Shown: one piece after another, positions 1 to 9,073 of the stretch
Numbering within the stretch: the stretch's first letter is position 1
Layout of the letters: every line of letters begins with the position of its first letter
Assembly: GCF_015690355.1 (NCBI RefSeq)
Contig: NZ_JADPRT010000025.1
Coordinates: 1 to 64,000 of the forward strand
From: Streptacidiphilus fuscans
GTDB lineage: Bacteria > Actinomycetota > Actinomycetes > Streptomycetales > Streptomycetaceae
Direction of reading: 5' to 3'
Length of the DNA: 64,000 bases
Translations under genes and position numbers: made by a program
The notes under the pieces: model-generated
What the model was told of the DNA's origin: nothing
Database searches by the model: none
Seen by the model: the letters and a program-made list of their open reading frames with translations, nothing else

Positions 1-17
1 GCCGTGGTCGGCCGTGC

Positions 18-3000
18 TCAGCCGCCGTAGACGTCCTCGACGTAGCGGCCGTCGGCGATCAGTTGCTGGAGCCAGGCTTCGGCGTCCTCGGCGGTCGCGC
101 CACTGACCTGTTCGCGGTGGATGGCCTGGAAGGCCGCGCGTACGCCCGGAGCCATGCGGGCGCCGTCGCCGCACACGTAGACCGAGGCGCCCGACTTCAG
201 CAGCTCCCAGACCTCGTCCGCCTCGGCGCTGATGCGGTCCTGGACGAAGCGGCGGCCGTCGACCGGGGCTGCGCTGAACGCCGGGCGCATCGAGACCGCG
301 CCCGCCTGCTCCGCCACCGCGAGCTCCGCGGCGTGCAGGAAGTCGGCGTCCGGGGCGTCGCAGCCGAAGTAGCAGAGCGCCTGAGCGAGTTCGGCCCCGG
401 CGGCGAGGCGCGCGTGGCGGTCGGCGATCGCGCCGCGGAAGGGGGCCAGTCCGGTACCGGCGGCGACCATGATGACCGGGGCCGGCGCGTCGTGGTCGAT
501 CCGGAAGGCCTCGCGGCAGGGCTGGATCCGGGCGAGGACGGTGTCCCCCGGGCGGACGGAGTTGAGGTATCCGGAGCCCGTGCCCCGGTGGAGGCCGCGT
601 CCCGAGCGGGCCGGGGCTTCGAGCAGGGAGACCATCAGGTCCGCGTGCCGCGGGTCGCGGGCGGGCGAGGAGGAGATCGAGTAGTGGCGGGGGCGTCGCG
701 CGGGCAGCAGCTCCAGCCACAGCGGCCAGGTCAGCACCTCGCGCAGCGCCGGGTGGTCCTCGACGACGTCCAGCAGGGTGCGCGGGTCCGGCTGTGTGTC
801 GCTCTGAGCGCCCGCCTGCGCGTCCCGCTGGGCGTCGGCGGCGAGGGCGCGCAGCGTGACCTGCTCGGGCGGGCACGGGTTGAGCTCGGCGAGCCGGGCC
901 AGCTGGCGTGCCGTCGGGCGGTCCTGGAGCTCGACGTGTTGGGTCAGCAGCTCCCGGACCGTCAGCGGCCGGTCGACAGCGAGGCCGTCGCGACGCTGCC
1001 GGTTCGGCACGATGGTCAGCACGGTGTCGAGATCCGCGCGCATCAGCTGTGCGGCGCGGGCGACGAGGGCGGGGGCGTTGGCGGGGAGCACGGAGAGGTG
1101 GTCGCCCGTGCGGTAGTCGACGCCCTCCGGCAGCGCCAGCCGGACCAGGCGCTTGACGCGCGGGTAGTCGGCGCGGCTCAGGTGCTCGGCGGCGGTGACG
1201 GTCATCGCCGTCATGCCGTGGCGTGCGGCGAGCGCGTCGAGCGGGCCGCCGCTGATCTCGGTGACGGTGTAGTCGGCCTCGGAAGCGCCGGTGGCGGCCT
1301 CGCCGCCGACGCTGTCCGGGTCGCCGTACTGGTCCAGCAGGGCGACGCGCAGCGCCTCGGTGAACTCCTCGACCGCGCCGGACAGGTCGGCGGAGGCGTC
1401 GGCCTCGGCGCGCGGCAGGATCCGGGTGGCGCCGAGGGCCGCGAGCCGGTCGTCGACCAGGGTCGGGATGCGCTGGTAGGTCGCGGACCAGTTGCGGTCG
1501 CCGACGCCGAGCACGGCGTAGCGGACGGAGTCGGCGGCGCCGGGCCCGGCCGTCTCCAGCCACTGGACGAACTCGGCCGCGTCGTCGGTGGGACGGCCGT
1601 TGTAGGAGGCGGTGCAGACGATCACCGGCCGGTCGGTCGGCAGGCCGCCGGCGTAGGTGTCGAGGGGTGCCACCGAGGCGTCGCAGCCCAGTTCGGCCGC
1701 CGCGTCGCCGAGGCGGGCGGCGAAGTCGCGGCAGGTGCCGTAGTTGGAGCCGTGCAGCAGCAGCACGCCGGTGCCCTGACGCACGCGGGTCACCCGGGTC
1801 GCGGACGCCGACTCACCACTGCGGGCCGATTCCGACCCGCCGCTGCGCGCACCGGCACCGCGCGCACCGGTACCGCTCGGCAGCGCCGCGCGGACCAGCG
1901 CGCGGTCGGCCGGGGTGCGCGGCAGGAGGGTGAGGGTGAAGTCGTGCGGCTTGATGGTCAGGCTCTGCTTGATCGTCAGCCGGTAGTCGGCGTGGTCGAC
2001 CAGCCGGTACCGGTGGACCAGCATGGCGAGCAGCATGGTCGCCTCGTGCAGCGCGAACTGCCGCCCGATGCAGGCGCGTTCGCCGGTGCCGAAGGGCTTG
2101 AACGCGTGCGGGGAGCGCGCCGCCTCCGCCTCGGGGGTGAACCGGAACGGGTCGAAGGACTCCGGGTTGTCGCCCCAGACGGGGTCGCGGTGCAGCATCG
2201 GCGTGATCACCTGGACGGGCTCCCCGGCCCGCAGCGGGATCCGGCCGCCGAGGAGCGTGTCCTCGCGTGCCTGCCGCCCGAAGCCGGGAGCCGCGGGCCA
2301 CAGCCGCAGTGTCTCGTGCAGGACCTGACGGGTCATCCGCAGACGGCCGACGTCCTCGAAGGTCGGCTCCGGGTCGGCCTGGTCGCCCCACAGTTCGTCC
2401 ACCTCGCGCTGGACGAGCCGCAGCGCGACGGGGTTCTTGGCCAGGTGGTAGAGCGCGAAGGCGAGCGTGCCGGAGGTGGTCTCGTGCCCGGCGATCAGGA
2501 AGGTGATCACCTGGTTGCGGACGTTCTCCAGGTCCAGCGTGGTGCCGTCGACCGGGTGGACCGCGTCCAGCATCAGGGAGAGCAGGTCCTCCTGGGCTGC
2601 CGCACCGCCCCGGCGGGCGGCGATGACCTCGTCGACGACCTCGGCCAGATAGGCGGCGTCCACCCGCAGCGCCTCGTCGGCCTCGCTGTAGTCGACACCG
2701 GGGACGCGGGCCAGGCGGTGCATCGCCCAGTCAAGCGAGCGCACCATCGCGCTGACGAAGGGGTGCGGCTCGGTGCGGCCGAACGAGTCGAAGTCGAAGC
2801 CGAATCCGGCCAGGCCGATGGTGTCCAGCGTCATCCGCGTCGTGTCCTCGGCCACCTCCACCGGGGTGCCGGCGGTGGCGTGGCGGTCCCAGGAGTCGAT
2901 GAGGCGCTGCGCGACCCGGAGCATCACCGGGTGGTACGTGCGCATCGAGCCGAGGGCGAAGGCGGGCATCAGGATGTCGTGCGCGCGGGCCCAGTTCGGC

Positions 3001-3299
3001 TCGTCGTTGTAGGCGGTGAAGAGGCCGTCGCCGGTGAACGCGCGCACGTTCTCCAGCGCCGGGCCGACCGCCTTGGCGAACCGCTGCTCGTCGGCGAGTT
3101 CGGTGACCAGGTCGAGGCCGGTGACCAGGAGCACGTCCCGGCCGTGCAGGCGGCGGACGTAGGCGGGGCCGTGACGCCGGGCCAGCTCCATCATCCGGAG
3201 CAGCGGCACCGCGCCGGGTCCGGTCTCGGACACGTCGATGACGGGTACGCCGCCGAAGGCGCCGCTCGGTTCCGACTGGACGGGCCGGGTTGTGGTCAT
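18..3299 (-). CDS. Bifunctional cytochrome P450 / NADPH-P450 reductase (CYP102 type)
   Basis: A 1093-residue self-sufficient monooxygenase. Residues about 15-465 are the P450 domain, with the I-helix oxygen-binding motif AGHETTSG, the K-helix ETLRLWP and the haem loop FGTGERACIGR (proximal Cys near residue 410). A short Ser/Gly/Arg linker leads into a flavodoxin-like FMN domain (LLLHGSNYGT near 510) and then a ferredoxin-reductase-like module with the FAD motif RHYSISSS (near 870) and the NADPH loop GTGLAPFRG (near 948). Order and length match P450 BM3 (CYP102), whose characterised members hydroxylate medium- and long-chain fatty acids below the terminus; the substrate here is not visible. 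The protein is cytosolic. The ATG at 3299 gives a full P450 N-terminus. It is transcribed divergently from the PAS-LuxR gene, a plausible regulator. Confidence 0.95.
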   Translation of the reverse strand: MTTTRPVQSEPSGAFGGVPVIDVSETGPGAVPLLRMMELARRHGPAYVRRLHGRDVLLVTGLDLVTELADEQRFAKAVGPALENVRAFTGDGLFTAYNDEPNWARAHDILMPAFALGSMRTYHPVMLRVAQRLIDSWDRHATAGTPVEVAEDTTRMTLDTIGLAGFGFDFDSFGRTEPHPFVSAMVRSLDWAMHRLARVPGVDYSEADEALRVDAAYLAEVVDEVIAARRGGAAAQEDLLSLMLDAVHPVDGTTLDLENVRNQVITFLIAGHETTSGTLAFALYHLAKNPVALRLVQREVDELWGDQADPEPTFEDVGRLRMTRQVLHETLRLWPAAPGFGRQAREDTLLGGRIPLRAGEPVQVITPMLHRDPVWGDNPESFDPFRFTPEAEAARSPHAFKPFGTGERACIGRQFALHEATMLLAMLVHRYRLVDHADYRLTIKQSLTIKPHDFTLTLLPRTPADRALVRAALPSGTGARGAGARSGGSESARSGESASATRVTRVRQGTGVLLLHGSNYGTCRDFAARLGDAAAELGCDASVAPLDTYAGGLPTDRPVIVCTASYNGRPTDDAAEFVQWLETAGPGAADSVRYAVLGVGDRNWSATYQRIPTLVDDRLAALGATRILPRAEADASADLSGAVEEFTEALRVALLDQYGDPDSVGGEAATGASEADYTVTEISGGPLDALAARHGMTAMTVTAAEHLSRADYPRVKRLVRLALPEGVDYRTGDHLSVLPANAPALVARAAQLMRADLDTVLTIVPNRQRRDGLAVDRPLTVRELLTQHVELQDRPTARQLARLAELNPCPPEQVTLRALAADAQRDAQAGAQSDTQPDPRTLLDVVEDHPALREVLTWPLWLELLPARRPRHYSISSSPARDPRHADLMVSLLEAPARSGRGLHRGTGSGYLNSVRPGDTVLARIQPCREAFRIDHDAPAPVIMVAAGTGLAPFRGAIADRHARLAAGAELAQALCYFGCDAPDADFLHAAELAVAEQAGAVSMRPAFSAAPVDGRRFVQDRISAEADEVWELLKSGASVYVCGDGARMAPGVRAAFQAIHREQVSGATAEDAEAWLQQLIADGRYVEDVYGG

Positions 3300-3399
3300 A
3301 AGGTGAACTTCCCTCCGAGGTCGGGGAATTCAGGGCTTTCGCCCCAGCTGCGGATCACCTCCACTGTTGCGCGGCCCACGGCTGCCCGGACGCGGGGGG

Positions 3400-3417
3400 A
3401 CTACAGTTTCTTGTAGT
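3400..3417. promoter_or_regulatory. Inverted repeat in the P450/luxR divergent promoter
   Basis: ACTACA and TGTAGT form a perfect 6-bp dyad with a 6-bp spacer (GTTTCT). It lies about 100 bp upstream of the P450 start and 90 bp upstream of the preferred regulator start. It is the only clear dyad I see in the shared promoter, so it is a candidate operator for the neighbouring LuxR-type protein. No binding data exist; this is inference. Confidence 0.4.
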
Positions 3418-3507
3418 GGATTCATCCCTGGCGATCTTGCCCTGCCGATCGCCGTGTGGCGTGCGCCACGCCACAGCCCGCAACACGCCGACCGACGGGA
3501 GCCGACC

Positions 3508-4218
3508 GTGCACGACCCCGGGCAGCAGCCGGACCTCGCGGACAAGCACCGCCGCAACGCTCCGGACACCGAGACGGCGGTCCTCTGGCGCAATCGCACC
3601 GCGGTCCTCTTCGACCGGGTGCCGCTGCCGCTCGCCTTCTGCGACGCGCACGGGTGGATCCACGCGGTCAACCCGATGATGGCCGTCGAGTGGGGCACCC
3701 TCCCGGGCCGCCTGGTCGGCCGCAACGCCACGGAGCTGTTCCAGCCCACCGGCGCGGAGCGGTTCGACCGCATCATCCAGGCCCTGCGCCTGCGCCGGAG
3801 CGCGCGCTATCCGATCGACGTCACCTGGACCAGCGGCTCCGGCGCGGAGCGGCACGGCGAGCTGACGATCGACCTGATCCGCGACACGCCGGAGTCCACG
3901 CCCAACCTGCTGCTCTTCCTCCGCGCCTACGACGACCCGGCTCCGCCCGGACCGGCCAAGCGCGCCGGGATCGCCGAGGCCAACGCGATGGAGGCGCGGA
4001 TCCTCGCGCTGGCCGCGACCGGCCTGACCAGCGCCCGGATCGCCACCGAGGTGGGCCTGACGGCGGACGGGGTGAACTACCACCTCACCCGGCTGTCCCG
4101 CCGCTGGGGCGTGTCGAACCGCACAGCGCTGATCGCCCGCGCCTACGTCAAGGGCGTCCTCGCACCCGACGCCTGGCCTCCGGCCCCGGCCTCCGCCCCG
4201 CCGGGGGACGCACGCTAG
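3508..4218 (+). CDS. PAS-domain LuxR-type transcriptional regulator
   Basis: A 236-residue protein when read from the GTG at 3508, which has a purine-rich GACGGGAG upstream; the open frame continues to 3367, but that extension looks non-coding. Residues about 30-130 resemble a PAS sensor (LPLAFCDAHGWIHAVNPMM, then GRLVGRNATELF). The C-terminal 65 residues form a GerE-type helix-turn-helix (LALAATGLTSARIATEVGL, then NYHLTRLSRRWGV). No receiver domain is present, so it is not a classical response regulator; the PAS domain may sense a small molecule or redox state. It is divergent from the P450-reductase fusion and may control it. Its last codons overlap the convergent small gene by 4 bp. Confidence 0.8.
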   Translation: MHDPGQQPDLADKHRRNAPDTETAVLWRNRTAVLFDRVPLPLAFCDAHGWIHAVNPMMAVEWGTLPGRLVGRNATELFQPTGAERFDRIIQALRLRRSARYPIDVTWTSGSGAERHGELTIDLIRDTPESTPNLLLFLRAYDDPAPPGPAKRAGIAEANAMEARILALAATGLTSARIATEVGLTADGVNYHLTRLSRRWGVSNRTALIARAYVKGVLAPDAWPPAPASAPPGDAR

Positions 4219-4469
4219 CGGGGCGTGCCGGCCATGACGCGGGCCGACGCCTCCATCTCCTGGATCCGGCGCTCCAGTCCGGCGAGCTCCCAGCGCAGGT
4301 GCTGGGTACGGGCCGGGCGGTGGTAGAAGATCTCGCCGCGCAGGTGCTCGGCGCGCGCCTTGAGGCGGGCCATCTCCGGGGAGACGGGGAGCTTGGCACG
4401 GCGGACGAGCGGCGGCCGGACAGGCATACGGCTCAGGACAGACGCACGGACGGAGAAGGCAAAGCGCAT
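4215..4469 (-). CDS. Small hypothetical protein
   Basis: An 84-residue arginine-rich protein of unknown function. The second half (SPEMARLKARAEHLRGEIFYH, then LRWELAGLERRIQEMEAS) has heptad-like leucines and charged residues that suggest an amphipathic helix or short coiled coil. An internal ATG at 4427 would give 70 residues. Neither start has a strong ribosome binding site. It converges on the PAS-LuxR gene with overlapping stop codons. It may be real because its codon use looks coding, but the support is limited. Confidence 0.45.
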   Translation of the reverse strand: MRFAFSVRASVLSRMPVRPPLVRRAKLPVSPEMARLKARAEHLRGEIFYHRPARTQHLRWELAGLERRIQEMEASARVMAGTPR

Positions 4470-4561
4470 CGGGCCAGACTAGACGCCCGAAATATCACGA
4501 TCTTGACCGGGTCCGGACGGCGGAGCTCGGCACCACCGTCCGGAGTACGGACGAGCCCGAC

Positions 4562-6016
4562 TCAGGCGGAGAGCACCGGCCCCGGGGTCAGTTCGAGCTG
4601 GGCGGTGGCCGTCTTGGCGACCGGCTTCTTGGCGTTGTCCATGAACGGGCCGATCCAGCTCTTCGGCATCGCCGCGCCGTGGTTGTGCACCAGGTTGCCG
4701 CTGTACTGGCCACCGCCGTGGGCGGCCATCGTGGCGGCGGTGAAGCCGAGGAAGTGCGCGAAACAGGCCGTGGTGGTCGAGCCGTTCAGGTCCAGGACGT
4801 TGCCGGTCAGCAGCGCGCCAGGGTCGCGCCCGTCGGTCGCGAGCCCGCTGCCGAAGGAGACGGCGGTCAGGCCGCCGAGCGCGCGGAAGTAGTTGCCGAC
4901 CGCCTGGAGCCCGCGTCCCCGGCAGTCGATGTGGACCACCGCGATCAGGTCGAGGTAGCAGCCCTCGACGCGCAGCGTCCACGGGGTGCCGGCGAAGCCG
5001 TAGGCGATGTGGCTGGATCCCTCGGCCGAGGAGAAGTGGCAGTCGGTGATCGACCACCCGCCCGCGCCCGCCACGGCCGGGCCCAGCTGGACGCCGTGGT
5101 TGTGGCCGTTGATCTGGCAGCCGGTGACCCTGCCGTCGGTGCTGCCGCCGCCCGCGTACGTGGTGGACAGGCCGTCGGCCAGCACGAAGGTGCCCGCGCC
5201 GTAGGAGGAGCAGGACAGGACGCGGCCGTTGACGGCGAAGAAGTTGTCCGTCCCGGACGACAGGAACCGCACGAACCCCCCGGTGCCGTCCGGGTCACCG
5301 CCCTGGGGATAGCCGCTGAAGGCGGGCGAGCCGCAGTACAGGTCACGGCAGTTGGTGAAGGTGACGTCGGAGGTGTCGACGACCGTCGCACCCCACATTC
5401 CGACCACCGCCCCGCCGCCGGGCGCAGTGCCCAGGAAGCCGAGCCCGTCGACGGTCAGTCCGTGCGGGTTGGTGTTGACGACGCTCCCCTTGCCGGAGAC
5501 GCCGACGGTGAGCAGTGCGGCGGTGGTCGCGGTCAGCGGCGCGAGCACGGAGCCGGTCAGCTTGGCGACGGTGGGCGCGTTGGAGTCCTGCAGCACGCTG
5601 GAACCGGACAGCGTGGCGACGCCGCCGGGAACGGTGACGCCGCTGGTCCGGTAGCAACCGCCCGGCGCGGGAGGGAAGTAGACCTCCGAGCCGGCGACGG
5701 CGCCGGCCGCGGTGAGCGCCTTCTGGATCGCGGCGGTGTCGTCGGTATGCCCGTCACCGCGCGCGCCGTACGTGGTCACGTCGAACACGGTGGACGTCGC
5801 GGTCCCGGCGGACGTCGCGGAGGTCCCGGCGGACGTGGCCGCTGAAGCGGGTGTGGCCGCTGAGGCGGGTGTGGCTGCTGAAGCGGGTGTGGCGCGTAAG
5901 CCGACGAGCCCGAGACCCGCGCCGACCGCGCCGAGGGTGAGGCTGCGACGGCGGGTGAGGGGTGGGCTGTTCAGGGGTTCAGCGTGCTGATCACGATCAG
6001 GTGAGGTGTCGGTCAT
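4562..6016 (-). CDS. TAT-exported right-handed beta-helix (pectate-lyase-like) protein
   Basis: A 484-residue secreted protein. The N-terminus has a twin-arginine signal (TRRRSLTLGAVGAGLGLVGL) followed by a degenerate Ala-Thr-Pro-Ala-Ser-Ala repeat. Mature residues begin with FDVTTYGARGDGHTDDTAAIQKAL, the signature of the pectate-lyase-3/glycosyl-hydrolase-28-like beta-helix superfamily that acts on polysaccharides. No lyase or hydrolase active site can be assigned by eye. A strong AAGGGAAGGA site precedes the ATG. It is the last gene of the run that starts at cysH and lies 31 bp after the lipoprotein gene. In that context I infer a role in trimming or modifying an exported glycan; phage-tail-like or structural roles are alternatives. 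Confidence 0.8.
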   Translation of the reverse strand: MTDTSPDRDQHAEPLNSPPLTRRRSLTLGAVGAGLGLVGLRATPASAATPASAATPASAATSAGTSATSAGTATSTVFDVTTYGARGDGHTDDTAAIQKALTAAGAVAGSEVYFPPAPGGCYRTSGVTVPGGVATLSGSSVLQDSNAPTVAKLTGSVLAPLTATTAALLTVGVSGKGSVVNTNPHGLTVDGLGFLGTAPGGGAVVGMWGATVVDTSDVTFTNCRDLYCGSPAFSGYPQGGDPDGTGGFVRFLSSGTDNFFAVNGRVLSCSSYGAGTFVLADGLSTTYAGGGSTDGRVTGCQINGHNHGVQLGPAVAGAGGWSITDCHFSSAEGSSHIAYGFAGTPWTLRVEGCYLDLIAVVHIDCRGRGLQAVGNYFRALGGLTAVSFGSGLATDGRDPGALLTGNVLDLNGSTTTACFAHFLGFTAATMAAHGGGQYSGNLVHNHGAAMPKSWIGPFMDNAKKPVAKTATAQLELTPGPVLSA

Positions 6017-6047
6017 GGCGGGTCCTTCCCTTGATGGTGACGCGGTG

Positions 6048-6995
6048 TCATGAAGTCGGCGCCGCCCCGGCGAGGTTGGTCGCGACGGTGAGGGCGGTCT
6101 GCGGGAGCGGACCGTTGCACCGGGGGCAGGCGGTTCCGGCGGCGGGGTCGTTGAGCCAGTAGCCGTCGACGGAGGAGCGGACCGACCGGGCGGCGAGCTC
6201 GATCCCGGCTGCGGTCACGGACTGGCCGGACGGGTTGGTGCTGATCCCGGCCAGGACCTGGATGTGCGGGTTGGCGGCCCGCGCCTGCGCGGCGGCGGCG
6301 CGGACGTAGGAGGCGAACCGTGCGGGCGACGGTTCGGCGCCCTGGCTCTGGATGTCGAGCACGTCCGTGGAGGGCGCGATCTGCCCGAACAGGCCGCTGG
6401 CGAGCATCGCGTCGAAGCTGCCGCCGGTCGCGTCGGGCGCCAGCACGGTGGCGAGGTCGGTGGCCGGGGAGGCGAGGAAGAGCAGGTGGTCGTCGTGCGC
6501 GAGCTGCGCGGCCAGCTGGTCGTAGTGGACCGGGTTCGACTGCTCGACGGCCGGGGTCAGCGACCAGTGCTCGTTGTCGTAGAGCACGGCGCGGATGCGC
6601 GGGTCGAGGGTGTGGCGGCGCAGCGCGGTGCGCAGGGCGCTGTAGCTGGTGAAGTCGGCGGTGGGTGTGCTGGTCCACCCGGCGGGTACGTCCCAGTGCT
6701 TGGCTTCGGTGAGCACGTAGGTGGTGGGGGTGTCGAACGCCTTCGCTGCGGAGGTGCCGTCCACGGCGACCATGCGCGAGAGCGTCTGGCCGCTGACGAT
6801 CCAGGACAGCGCGCCGCCGCTTCCGCCGCCGGTGGCGGGGGCCGTGCTCGTCGGCAGGGCGCTCGGCGGCGGCGTCCCGGTCGCGCCCTTGCTGCCGTGG
6901 CCGGAGCTGCAGCCGGCCGTGACGGCCAGCAGCAGGGCCGCGGCCAGGAGCGGTCGGCAGCGGGCGGCCAGTCCGGCAACCGTGGTGAGCTTCAT
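6048..6995 (-). CDS. Secreted lipoprotein of unknown function
   Basis: A 315-residue protein from the ATG at 6995, preceded by GGAGGACTCC. The signal peptide is hydrophobic (LLAAALLLAVTAGC) and ends in a lipobox, so Cys is the predicted lipidated residue; a Gly/Ser/Pro/Thr linker follows. The globular part has a region DPRIRAVLYDNEHWSLTP and repeated SPATDL and VDGYWLND segments. It resembles uncharacterised actinobacterial extracellular proteins, and the acidic YDNEHW motif might suggest a glycosidase-like barrel, but I do not recognise the family. It lies between the glycosyltransferase and the beta-helix gene (gaps 80 and 31 bp). The very long open frame that contains it reads through the glycosyltransferase antisense and should not be used. 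Confidence 0.75.
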   Translation of the reverse strand: MKLTTVAGLAARCRPLLAAALLLAVTAGCSSGHGSKGATGTPPPSALPTSTAPATGGGSGGALSWIVSGQTLSRMVAVDGTSAAKAFDTPTTYVLTEAKHWDVPAGWTSTPTADFTSYSALRTALRRHTLDPRIRAVLYDNEHWSLTPAVEQSNPVHYDQLAAQLAHDDHLLFLASPATDLATVLAPDATGGSFDAMLASGLFGQIAPSTDVLDIQSQGAEPSPARFASYVRAAAAQARAANPHIQVLAGISTNPSGQSVTAAGIELAARSVRSSVDGYWLNDPAAGTACPRCNGPLPQTALTVATNLAGAAPTS

Positions 6996-7075
6996 ACGGT
7001 GGAGTCCTCCGGTGGATCGAGATTCCTGGTGCATCAGTGGTTCTTGACTGCACGCGGACCAGTGCCCCGATGCTC

Positions 7076-9043
7076 TCACTTGTCCGCTGCCGCTCCCGCC
7101 ACCGTCGCCCTCACCGTGCCTGGGTCGCGCCGAAGTTGACGGAGCGCCAGAGGAAGGCGGACGCGCCGGGTGCCGCAGGCCAGGGTGGACTCCAGCTGGA
7201 AGACGCGCTTGAGGAACGTGAACGGCAGCCAGAGCGGCAGCCACAGCAGCAGGTGGGTGCGGCGGTAGTGGATGATCGCCGCGATCCGGGGCAGCAACGC
7301 GGGGATCTGGGCCAGCACGAACACCACCAGGAACCGGGCGATGTTGTGCTGCGGCTGCGGCTGGAGCACGCCGTAGACGATCGCCAGGATCAATACGAAG
7401 AAGTGCACCGGTGAGGTCAGCCGGGTGCCCGCGCTGCGCGGCAGTTCGAACCAGAAGCGCGGTCCGGGCGCGCCCTGCCCGAACGGGGTGAACCGGCTGA
7501 AGTTCATCATCCCGCCCAGTCCCCATCGGAACCGCTGCACCCGCAGCTGGCCGACGCTGGCCGGCACGTCCTCGTAGGAGATGGTCTGCGGGGCCACCAC
7601 CGCGCGCCACCCCATCCTCGCGAGCGCGCAGGTGAACTCGGCGTCCTCGCCGAACATGCCGTGCACGAAGCCGCCCAGCTCGACCGCCGGCTCGCGCCGG
7701 AAGGCGCAGAAGGTGCCGGGGATGCACGGCACGGCGTCGACCTCGCTGAGCGCGGAGAGGCAGAAGCCGTAGGTGAACAGCTGCTCCATGGCGCGCATCC
7801 GGTCGATCCAGGTGCCGTACGGCTCCTTGGGCAGCGGCAGCACGCCGACCGTGCCGACGCGCGGGTCGGCCAGGAAGTGCGGGATGGCGCCCGCGAAGGA
7901 GCCCGGGTCCAGCGCGCAGTCGGCGTCGACGCGGAAGACGAACTCCGCCGTGCAGCGGGCCAGCGCCAGGTTCAGCGCCTTGGCCTTGCCGCCGTGCTGG
8001 CCCTGGATCACCTCGCCGGTCGCGTACCGCCAGGCCGCGACGGCGGCCTGGGCCAGCGCGCGGGTGTCGTCCGTGGAGCCGTCGTCGCAGAGCACGACGT
8101 GTACCGGTCCGCCGTACTCCCCCGCCGCGCGGTCGATGGAGCGCAGCAGCCGTTCGATCCCGGCGGCCTCGTTGTACGCGGGGATGATGACGTCGAGCGC
8201 GGGCCGCTCCGTCCCCGGCCGCGGCCTGCGTCCGCCGATGGCGCGCACCAGCGCGAGCAGCCCGTACGCGACGTCGGTGACGCCGGTGCGCAGGCTGGCG
8301 AGGATCAGGAACACGGTCAGCGGATGGTTGCCGACGTGCTCGATCAGCACCAGCGCGAGTGCGGTGACCGCGCTGAGCGAGGCGAACAAGCAGAACCCGA
8401 ACACGATGTTGTCGTGCCAGTCCTGACCGCGTCGACGCGAACGCAGCGGGGATATCGCGGGCAGCGAGTAGGTGGTGAAGGTGAGCCGGAAGATCAGCAG
8501 ATAGCCGAGGGTCGACTGGAGCGCCAGGCCGATCAGCGGCGCGGGCGCGAGCGGCATGCCGGTCGTCGCGCCGAGCAGCGCGGTGAAGCACTCGGCGAGC
8601 ACGGACAGCGCGACGAAGAGCGGCGCGTGCGCCAGGATCATCAGCCTGCGCCCGAGGCTGGCGGGCAGCACGACGGCCATCGTCAGCAGGTATCCGACGA
8701 CGGCGGCGGGCAGCAGCGGCGGGAGCGTCTGTGCGTAGACGAGGGCCTGGTGCGGGTCGCGTGCGGTCGCGGTGAGCGTGTCGGCGACCAGTGAGTCGTA
8801 GGCCTGGAGCAGTTGCGGGTGTCGCAGCGCGATGATGGCCGTGCTGACCGCCGCGCCGACCACCAGGAAGGCGATGACGCGCGGGACGGACGGCCGCCGG
8901 ACGGAGGGGAGTTCGACGATCCGGCCGCTGCCGCGGTCGCTGTCGTCGAAGCGCCGCGCCAGCGGCCATCGGGTGACCAGCAGCAGGAGCAGCGCCTCCA
9001 GGACGAGCGCGGCCAGGGTGTCGCGACCTGTGGTGCTCGGCAT
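7076..9043 (-). CDS. Membrane family-2 glycosyltransferase (processive, BcsA-like)
   Basis: A 655-residue integral membrane protein. About five to six hydrophobic helices occupy residues 1-240, the GT-2 catalytic domain 260-510, and further membrane helices the C-terminus. Visible motifs: LDVIIPAYNEAAGIERLL, CDDGSTDD, the metal-binding FRVDADCAL, the catalytic-base region GEDAEF, and QRFRW, the Q-x-x-R-W motif of processive synthases such as cellulose, hyaluronan and poly-GlcNAc synthases. It therefore probably polymerises a UDP-sugar and threads the chain through the membrane. It sits 30 bp after ssuC with AAAGGAAAGGAAC upstream of the ATG. Placement in a sulfur-assimilation operon is unusual; UDP-sulfoquinovose made by the neighbouring SqdB homologue is a possible donor (inference). 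Confidence 0.9.
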   Translation of the reverse strand: MPSTTGRDTLAALVLEALLLLLVTRWPLARRFDDSDRGSGRIVELPSVRRPSVPRVIAFLVVGAAVSTAIIALRHPQLLQAYDSLVADTLTATARDPHQALVYAQTLPPLLPAAVVGYLLTMAVVLPASLGRRLMILAHAPLFVALSVLAECFTALLGATTGMPLAPAPLIGLALQSTLGYLLIFRLTFTTYSLPAISPLRSRRRGQDWHDNIVFGFCLFASLSAVTALALVLIEHVGNHPLTVFLILASLRTGVTDVAYGLLALVRAIGGRRPRPGTERPALDVIIPAYNEAAGIERLLRSIDRAAGEYGGPVHVVLCDDGSTDDTRALAQAAVAAWRYATGEVIQGQHGGKAKALNLALARCTAEFVFRVDADCALDPGSFAGAIPHFLADPRVGTVGVLPLPKEPYGTWIDRMRAMEQLFTYGFCLSALSEVDAVPCIPGTFCAFRREPAVELGGFVHGMFGEDAEFTCALARMGWRAVVAPQTISYEDVPASVGQLRVQRFRWGLGGMMNFSRFTPFGQGAPGPRFWFELPRSAGTRLTSPVHFFVLILAIVYGVLQPQPQHNIARFLVVFVLAQIPALLPRIAAIIHYRRTHLLLWLPLWLPFTFLKRVFQLESTLACGTRRVRLPLALRQLRRDPGTVRATVAGAAADK

Positions 9044-9073
9044 CGGCCAACTGTTCCTTTCCTTTTCTGCGGC

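Noticed and set aside
63..3416. A 1117-codon plus-strand open frame opposite the P450 gene
   Set aside because: High-GC shadow frame with no recognisable domain; the minus strand encodes a complete P450-reductase.
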